Positions 44,308-48,695 of a stretch of 48,695 bases of DNA are shown piece by piece. Each line of letters opens with the position of its first letter. The stretch's first letter is position 1. Source of the DNA: Aquisphaera insulae (GTDB taxonomy: Bacteria > Planctomycetota > Planctomycetia > Isosphaerales > Isosphaeraceae); assembly GCF_011064615.1 (NCBI RefSeq), contig NZ_JAALJH010000073.1:1-48695 (forward strand). The letters run 5' to 3'. The notes beneath the pieces were generated by a model, which was given only the letters and a program-made list of their open reading frames with translations, searched no databases and was not told the origin of the DNA. A program made the translations under genes and the position numbers.

Positions 44308-46287
44308 ATGCACCATCAACATCCGAGGGTCCGATTCATCCTTTCCCTGGCTTTCGTGCTGGGGCTCGCCTCCCGGGGGGTCGGGGCTGATCAGCCCGCC
44401 CCCCTTGTGGTGAAGGTCGAGGCCTCTCGCACGGGGGCGGAAATCAACCCCTTCATCTACGGGCAGTTCATCGAGCACCTCGGGCGCTGCATCTACGGCG
44501 GGATCTGGGCCGAGATGCTCGAGGACCGCAAGTTCTACTACCCGGTGACCGGTCGCTACGCGCCCTACACGAGCTTGCAGAACACGAGGTTCCCGGTCGT
44601 GGGTTCTTCGCCCTGGGAGATCGCCGGCGCCACGGACCAGGTGACGATGGTCACGGATCATCCGTTCGTCGGCCGCCACACCCCGCGGATCCAGCCGGGA
44701 GCCGCAATCGTCCAGAACGACCTGGGTGTGGTGGCGAATCGCGAGTACGTGGGATATCTCTGGGCGAGGTCCGAGGGCGGGCCGGCCACCATCCACGTGA
44801 CACTCTCCTGGGGTGGCGATCCCCACGCGGGGATGCAGTCGGTCGAGATCAAGGACGTCGGGCCGGAGTACGCGAAGTACGCGTTCTCGTTCCGCGCGGG
44901 CGATACGGTGGATAGCGCCCGCTTCGAGGTGATCGCCACGGGTCATCCCGTGAGGCTCGGCACGGTCTCGCTCATGCCGGCCGACAACGTCCGCGGCCTG
45001 CGGGCCGACACGCTGGCCCTGTTGAAGCAGCTCGGCGGCACGATGTACCGCTGGCCCGGCGGCAACTTCGTGAGCGGCTACGACTGGCGGGACGGCCTTG
45101 GCGACCGCGATCGCCGCCCCCCGCGCAAGAATCCGGCCTGGACCGGCGTCGAGCACAACGACTTCGGCCTGCATGAGTTCCTCGACTTCTGCCGGGAGGT
45201 CGGCGCCGAGCCGGTCATCGCGGTAAATACCGGCTTCGGCGACGAACACTCCGCGGCCCTCGAAGTCGAATACTGCAACCGCGGATCCGACACCGCGGGG
45301 GGGGCCATGCGGGCGAAGAACGGCGTGGAGAGACCATTCGGCGTGCGATACTGGTGCGTCGGGAACGAGATGTGGGGCCCCTGGCAGCTCGGGTTCATGC
45401 AGCTCTCGCACTACACCCAGAAACACAACCTCGTGGCCGATGCGATGTGGCGAGTCGATCCGTCGTTGAAGCTCATCGGCAGCGGCCAGCTCGGCCACAA
45501 GAATCCGAAGTACGACCCGGATGAGAAGCGCGGCTGGTCCGAGGGCATGCTCGCCGAATGTTCCTCGCGGATGAACCTCATCTCCGAGCACTTCTACTGC
45601 GACAAGAAGCCCGATCTCGTCGAGCATACCCGCCAGATCGCCGTCGAGATCCGGAAGAAGGCCGAGGGCGAGCGTCGGGCGCAGGAGCGGCTCGGCCTGG
45701 CGGGCGAGAAGCGGATCCCGATCGCCATGGACGAGTGGAACTACTGGGGCGGTGATGCCGCCTACGGCGAGGCGGGCTGCACGTATGATCTCGCCGACGC
45801 CCTGGGGATCGCCGCGGGCCTGCACGAGTTCTTCCGCAATTCCGACATCATCTCCATGGCCCACTACGCCCAGACCGTCAACGTCCTCGGCTGCATCAAG
45901 ACCACGAAGACCACCGCCTTCCTCGACGCCACGGCCCTCCCCCTGATGCTCTACCGCCGCCGGTTCGGCACGATCCCCGTCGCCGTGAGTGGCGTGCCCG
46001 AGTCCGAGGGCCTCGACGTCGCCGCCGCCTGGACCGCCGATCGCCGGGCACTGACGATCGGGGTGGTGAACGCCTCCAAGCAGCCGCGGACCATCAGGCT
46101 CGAAGTGGCGGGCGCCAATCCGTCCTCGGCCGGGAAGTCCTGGGTCATCTCGGGGAACGATGCTGGCCTCAAGAACAGCCCCGGAAAGCCCGGATTGCTG
46201 GCGATCGCGGAGCAAGGACTCACATTCGACGGCTCCATCGAGGTTGCTCCGTTGTCGATCAAGCTGGTGCAGCTCCCGGTGAATTGA
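44308..46287 (+). CDS. Alpha-L-arabinofuranosidase, GH51 family
   Basis: A 659-residue secreted glycosidase from the ATG at 44308, with GGAGGG just upstream; the signal peptide is RFILSLAFVLGLASRGVGA. The GH51 landmarks are INPFIYGQFIEHLGRCIYGG near the mature N-terminus, a carbohydrate-binding-like beta domain (about 90-240), MYRWPGGNFVSGYDWRDGLG, the acid/base E354 in YWCVGNEMWG, and the nucleophile E476 in IAMDEWNYW. The C-terminal beta-sandwich ends SIKLVQLPVN. The enzyme should release terminal L-arabinose from arabinan or arabinoxylan by a retaining mechanism, outside the cytoplasm. With the beta-helix and subtilase proteins nearby it fits a polymer-degrading lifestyle. Its upstream region contains the candidate repeat element. 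Confidence 0.94.
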   Translation: MHHQHPRVRFILSLAFVLGLASRGVGADQPAPLVVKVEASRTGAEINPFIYGQFIEHLGRCIYGGIWAEMLEDRKFYYPVTGRYAPYTSLQNTRFPVVGSSPWEIAGATDQVTMVTDHPFVGRHTPRIQPGAAIVQNDLGVVANREYVGYLWARSEGGPATIHVTLSWGGDPHAGMQSVEIKDVGPEYAKYAFSFRAGDTVDSARFEVIATGHPVRLGTVSLMPADNVRGLRADTLALLKQLGGTMYRWPGGNFVSGYDWRDGLGDRDRRPPRKNPAWTGVEHNDFGLHEFLDFCREVGAEPVIAVNTGFGDEHSAALEVEYCNRGSDTAGGAMRAKNGVERPFGVRYWCVGNEMWGPWQLGFMQLSHYTQKHNLVADAMWRVDPSLKLIGSGQLGHKNPKYDPDEKRGWSEGMLAECSSRMNLISEHFYCDKKPDLVEHTRQIAVEIRKKAEGERRAQERLGLAGEKRIPIAMDEWNYWGGDAAYGEAGCTYDLADALGIAAGLHEFFRNSDIISMAHYAQTVNVLGCIKTTKTTAFLDATALPLMLYRRRFGTIPVAVSGVPESEGLDVAAAWTADRRALTIGVVNASKQPRTIRLEVAGANPSSAGKSWVISGNDAGLKNSPGKPGLLAIAEQGLTFDGSIEVAPLSIKLVQLPVN

Positions 46288-46317
46288 AGCGGCGCGTGGG
46301 CCAGAAGGGCAACCCAT

Positions 46318-46365
46318 GCCGTGGCCGTTGCGGCGAGCGACGCAGGGAGCCGAAACGGCCACGGC
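46318..46365. terminator. 12-bp perfect inverted repeat after arabinofuranosidase gene
   Basis: GCCGTGGCCGTT (46318-46329) and AACGGCCACGGC (46354-46365) are exactly complementary with a 24-base loop, starting 31 bases after the GH51 stop. The stem is strong but not followed by a T-run, so it may be a factor-dependent terminator, an mRNA end stabiliser or a regulator-binding dyad for the downstream sigma gene. Confidence 0.5.
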
Positions 46366-46369
46366 GAAC

Positions 46370-46455
46370 CGCAATATTGCGATATCGCTTCCTGGAACTT
46401 TTCCGCTTCCTGGATGATTCCGCTCCCGGTCTCCGAAGAAGTCGGATTGGAACTT
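46370..46455 (+). promoter_or_regulatory. Palindromes and GGAACTT motifs upstream of sigma gene
   Basis: Two overlapping perfect palindromes, CGCAATATTGCG (46370-46381) and GCGATATCGC (46379-46388), precede two copies of GGAACTT (46394-46400 and 46449-46455). GGAACTT equals the -35 consensus of the sigmaE-type ECF promoters in Escherichia coli, which would fit autoregulation, but no convincing -10 element is found at the expected distance. The palindromes are candidate operators. Confidence 0.3.
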
Positions 46456-46505
46456 CGCCCTCGTTACACTACTGGCGAGGACCCAATCCAGGGCACTCGG
46501 AGGCC

Positions 46506-48320
46506 ATGCCTGTGTCGAGCGCGAGCAGCGACGTCCTGGGACCGATTCGCACACTCTTCGAGGCCGGCTCGGCGATCGGCATCCCGGACGGCGTCCTGCT
46601 GGAGCGATTCCTGGCCGGGCCGCGCGAGGCGGCGGAGATCGCGTTCACGGCCCTGGTGGAGCGGCACGGGCCGATGGTCCTTCGCGTCTGCCGGTCGGTC
46701 CTGAACGAACCGCACGACGCCGAGGACGCGTTCCAGGCCACGTTCCTGGTCCTCGCCCGCCGGGCCGGCTCGATCCGCAAGCGGGGATCGCTCGCGAGCT
46801 GGCTCCACGGCGCGGCGGCCCGGACCGCCGGCTGCGCCCGGGCCGCCGCGGCCAGGCGAAGGCGGCACGAACAGGCTGCGGCCGAGCGGGCGGAGATCGA
46901 GGTCGTTTACGAACCGGCCAACGACAGGGCCGGCGTCCTCCACGAGGAGCTTGAACGGCTTCCCGAGCGGCTCCGCGCTCCGATCCTCCTCTGCCACCTG
47001 GAGGGCCTCTCCCACGAGCAGGCCGCCGAGGCCCTGTCGTGGCCGGTCGGCACCGTCCGCAGTCGCCTTTCTCGCGGCCGCGACCAGCTCCGCGGCCGCC
47101 TCGTCCGGCGGGGCGTCGCGCCGGCAATTGCCGGGGTCTGGGCCGCGGATCAGGCCATCGCCGCCGCGGTCGTCCCCTCGCTCGTCGTCGCCACGGCCCG
47201 CGCCGCGGCCGTCCGGGCAACCTCCCCATGGAAGACGGCTGGGATGGTCCCACCGTCAGTGTTGGTCCTCGTCGAGGGAGCGCAGAACGCCATGCTCGTG
47301 ACCCGAATCAAACTCGCCGCGATCGCCTGTTCGGGCCTCGTGGCCGGGACCTTCGCCCTGGCCCGGCCATCGGGCCAGGGTCCAACGCGTGAGCCGCAGC
47401 CGAGGATCCCCGTCGTGGCCGCCGTGGCCCGGGACGACCCGAGGCCCAGCCTCCCGCAAGAAACGCCCCTGGCCGCGTCGGATGAGCTGGAGTCGGATGA
47501 GGAGGTCCGGCTGCGGATGGACATCGAACGGATGGCCGACGAGGCGCAGGAGTATCGCAGGCTCGCCCGTGCGGAGTTTCAGCACACATTCGACTCCGAC
47601 CCGGAGAAGGCGTCGAAGGCCAGCGATCGCTACCGGTCGCTGTGCGAGACCATCCAGACGCACTGCGTCACGATGGCGTCCGGGCGTCGCCAGCTCGCCA
47701 AGGTCCGCAAACAACGGCTCGAGGCCGCAAAGGCGGAGGCGGCCAGAGAACCAGTCGCCTCACCTCGGGTCGAACCGAAGTCCGAAGTCCTCACCCCCCC
47801 GGCGCCGGCACCACGCATCGGCTCGGTCGAAATCTATGCGATCCTCCGAGGCTATGAAAAGGTCAAGATCAAGTCCGACGAGCTCAAGTCCGCCGCGACC
47901 GACCGCAAGGCCGAGCTCATGAAACTCAAGGTCGAGACGCAAGGCGAAGAGGTGTTGCTGACCAAGCTTGTCCCCGGCACCGTCGACTTCAAGACGCATG
48001 AGAACCGGGTCGCCGAGCTGAAAGCCAAGCTCGACGCCGGCCGTGAGAAGCTCGAGCACGATTTCGCCGTGCAAGAGGCCCGAATCCTGGCATCCTTCCT
48101 GGAGGAGATCGAACGAGCGGTGGCGGAGGTTGCAAAAGCGAAGGGCCTGAACTACGTCCTGAAAGTCACGCCCGGTCCCGCAAACGCCTCCGACCCCGCC
48201 CAGGTCCAGGAAGCCACCAATCGCTCGATCCTCTACGCCGATCCCGCGAATGACCTTACCGGGGAGGTCATCCGTAAGTTGAACCGGGAATTCGAGGGCA
48301 AGACCAAGCAGGCAAAGTGA
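46506..48320 (+). CDS. ECF sigma factor with TM segment and OmpH/Skp-like C-terminal domain
   Basis: A 604-residue protein from the ATG at 46506 (MPVSSASSDVLG); the frame is open to 46284 but the extra residues are Arg-rich. Sigma region 2 is at about 45-115 (ALVERHGPMVLRVCRSVL, HDAEDAFQATFLVLAR, GSLASWLHGAAARTA) and region 4 at about 145-200 (LPERLRAPILLCHLEGLSHEQAAEAL, PVGTVRSRLSRGRDQLRGRL), as in planctomycete ECF01-type factors. A hydrophobic segment (RIKLAAIACSGLVAGTFALA, near 266-287) follows, then a charged coiled-coil-like region to about 435. The end (SVEIYAILRGYEKVKIKSDEL to AKAKGLNYVLKV) resembles OmpH/Skp periplasmic chaperones. If the topology is as it looks, the sigma part is tethered at the membrane with a periplasmic sensor. 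A clear terminator follows. No anti-sigma gene is adjacent. Confidence 0.87.
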   Translation: MPVSSASSDVLGPIRTLFEAGSAIGIPDGVLLERFLAGPREAAEIAFTALVERHGPMVLRVCRSVLNEPHDAEDAFQATFLVLARRAGSIRKRGSLASWLHGAAARTAGCARAAAARRRRHEQAAAERAEIEVVYEPANDRAGVLHEELERLPERLRAPILLCHLEGLSHEQAAEALSWPVGTVRSRLSRGRDQLRGRLVRRGVAPAIAGVWAADQAIAAAVVPSLVVATARAAAVRATSPWKTAGMVPPSVLVLVEGAQNAMLVTRIKLAAIACSGLVAGTFALARPSGQGPTREPQPRIPVVAAVARDDPRPSLPQETPLAASDELESDEEVRLRMDIERMADEAQEYRRLARAEFQHTFDSDPEKASKASDRYRSLCETIQTHCVTMASGRRQLAKVRKQRLEAAKAEAAREPVASPRVEPKSEVLTPPAPAPRIGSVEIYAILRGYEKVKIKSDELKSAATDRKAELMKLKVETQGEEVLLTKLVPGTVDFKTHENRVAELKAKLDAGREKLEHDFAVQEARILASFLEEIERAVAEVAKAKGLNYVLKVTPGPANASDPAQVQEATNRSILYADPANDLTGEVIRKLNREFEGKTKQAK

Positions 48321-48344
48321 CACTCCGGCAAGCTCGTCTCAGTT

Positions 48345-48377
48345 CCCCGGGTCAATCGTGACCCGGGGCTGTTTTTG
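48345..48377 (+). terminator. Intrinsic terminator of sigma-factor gene
   Basis: CCCCGGGTCA (48345-48354) and TGACCCGGGG (48359-48368) form a perfect 10-bp stem with loop ATCG, followed by CTGTTTTTGTTT. It lies 24 bases after the sigma-factor stop, a textbook rho-independent terminator for the plus strand. Confidence 0.9.
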
Positions 48378-48695
48378 TTTCTGACAGGTTTCGCTCCGTC
48401 GTGCGAGGAGCCTCGCCCTGGCATTTCCCCCGCCCTCCCTGCCTTAGCTATCCTCTCAAGACAGCGTCTTCAACAGACCTGCCTTCTCGACGGATCGACT
48501 CCGCAAGTTCACCTCCGGTGCTGGCCCCGGGTGGCTGTGGTGGAGCGAAGCGACCCCACGGCCAGCGGGCCTTCGCTGCCCGCACAGGCCGGCTTCGTGC
48601 CACGCTGATCCCGTGGTGTTGCCTGCGGCTCCGCCACAAAAAACGGGCCGGTGCCCGGCCTCCCAATGGCCCGCGAAGCTGGCGCGTGGGGAGCC
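48378..48695. other. Intergenic end region, no gene recognised
   Basis: After the terminator the remaining bases contain no frame with a family motif or signal. There is a local dyad GGCTGTGG ... CCACGGCC at about 48531-48562 around TGGAGCGAAGCGAC, and a probable minus-strand terminator near the end. A gene to the right, reading leftwards, is therefore expected outside the window. Confidence 0.5.
48638..48660 (-). terminator. Probable intrinsic terminator for a leftward gene
   Basis: On the minus strand GGCCGG (48660-48655), loop GCA, CCGGCC (48651-48646), then CG and six T (48643-48638). This is a compact GC stem with a T-run, suited to terminate a transcript entering from the right edge. 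Confidence 0.65.

Noticed and set aside
46394..46480. A complete ECF promoter from GGAACTT
   Set aside because: No -10 element of the expected type occurs 16-17 bases downstream of either box, so only the motif itself is reported.
44251..46554. 767-codon minus-strand open frame over the arabinofuranosidase
   Set aside because: Shadow of a strong GH51 gene with intact catalytic residues; the antisense product shows no family features.

Overview
The window is roughly two-thirds GC, densely coded on both strands, and reads as a chromosomal segment of a planctomycete, most likely from the Isosphaeraceae/Isosphaerales (inference from gene content, not from a marker gene). Pointers are a DUF1559 pseudopilin-like protein with a GFTLIELLVVIAI N-terminus, a planctomycete-style ECF sigma factor with a long C-terminal extension, giant secreted HEAT-repeat proteins (one with two CxxCH haem motifs), a subtilase with an LEPR-type N-terminal signal (LDALERRELL), and many lipoproteins and signal peptides. 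No rRNA, tRNA, CRISPR array, transposase, integrase or phage gene was seen.

Layout. 1-3170 (minus): a truncated secreted HEAT-repeat protein. 3308-5728 (plus): a GT4 glycosyltransferase, then an outer-membrane beta-barrel protein with an unusual hairpin leader. 5878-8788: an envelope cassette of a DUF1559 protein, two paralogous small lipoproteins and a small Cys/Pro-rich secreted protein. 8828-14226: a Cus-type metal-efflux pair, an RND adaptor rich in metal-binding modules that overlaps an RND pump carrying a large insertion; an aldo/keto reductase follows. 15394-20916: a divergent pair of an NtrC-type response regulator and a five-PAS hybrid histidine kinase with REC and HPt, which together could form a complete phosphorelay. 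21030-22662 (minus): PAP2 phosphatase, a CHAP/NlpC-like protein and a ribbon-helix-helix protein. 22825-23778 (minus): L-lactate dehydrogenase. 24006-27387 (plus): a GNAT acetyltransferase, hisC, hisB and a flippase-like membrane protein, tightly packed. 27398-28156 (minus): a CAP-domain secreted protein.

28344-35387 (plus): a WD40-like lipoprotein, an APC amino-acid permease and a 1,363-residue composite protein (PPC-like region, CxxCH, QW-type toroid repeats, HEAT repeats, C-terminal CxxCH). 35388-36365 is mostly non-coding, with one small ORF and two inverted repeats. 36366-39374: a subtilisin-family protease with three near-identical C-terminal domains. 39424-43926: UbiD-family decarboxylase, a SEC-C protein and a Tat-exported beta-helix protein. 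43927-44307: an AT-richer gap with terminal inverted repeats of TTTAGCCACAGAT type. 44308-46287: a GH51 arabinofuranosidase. 46506-48320: an ECF sigma factor fused through a membrane segment to an OmpH/Skp-like domain, preceded by several palindromes and followed by a clear intrinsic terminator.

Taken together the genes serve envelope and secreted functions (polysaccharide and protein breakdown, metal efflux, surface structures), membrane or stress sensing (hybrid kinase, anchored sigma factor), and scattered housekeeping (histidine synthesis, lactate dehydrogenase). The parts I think least described are the sigma-OmpH fusion with its upstream palindromes, the reduced multi-metal-site adaptor with its enlarged RND pump, the composite haem/toroid/HEAT protein, and the switch-like leader in front of the outer-membrane protein. 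All functions are read from sequence motifs by eye; no database search was possible.
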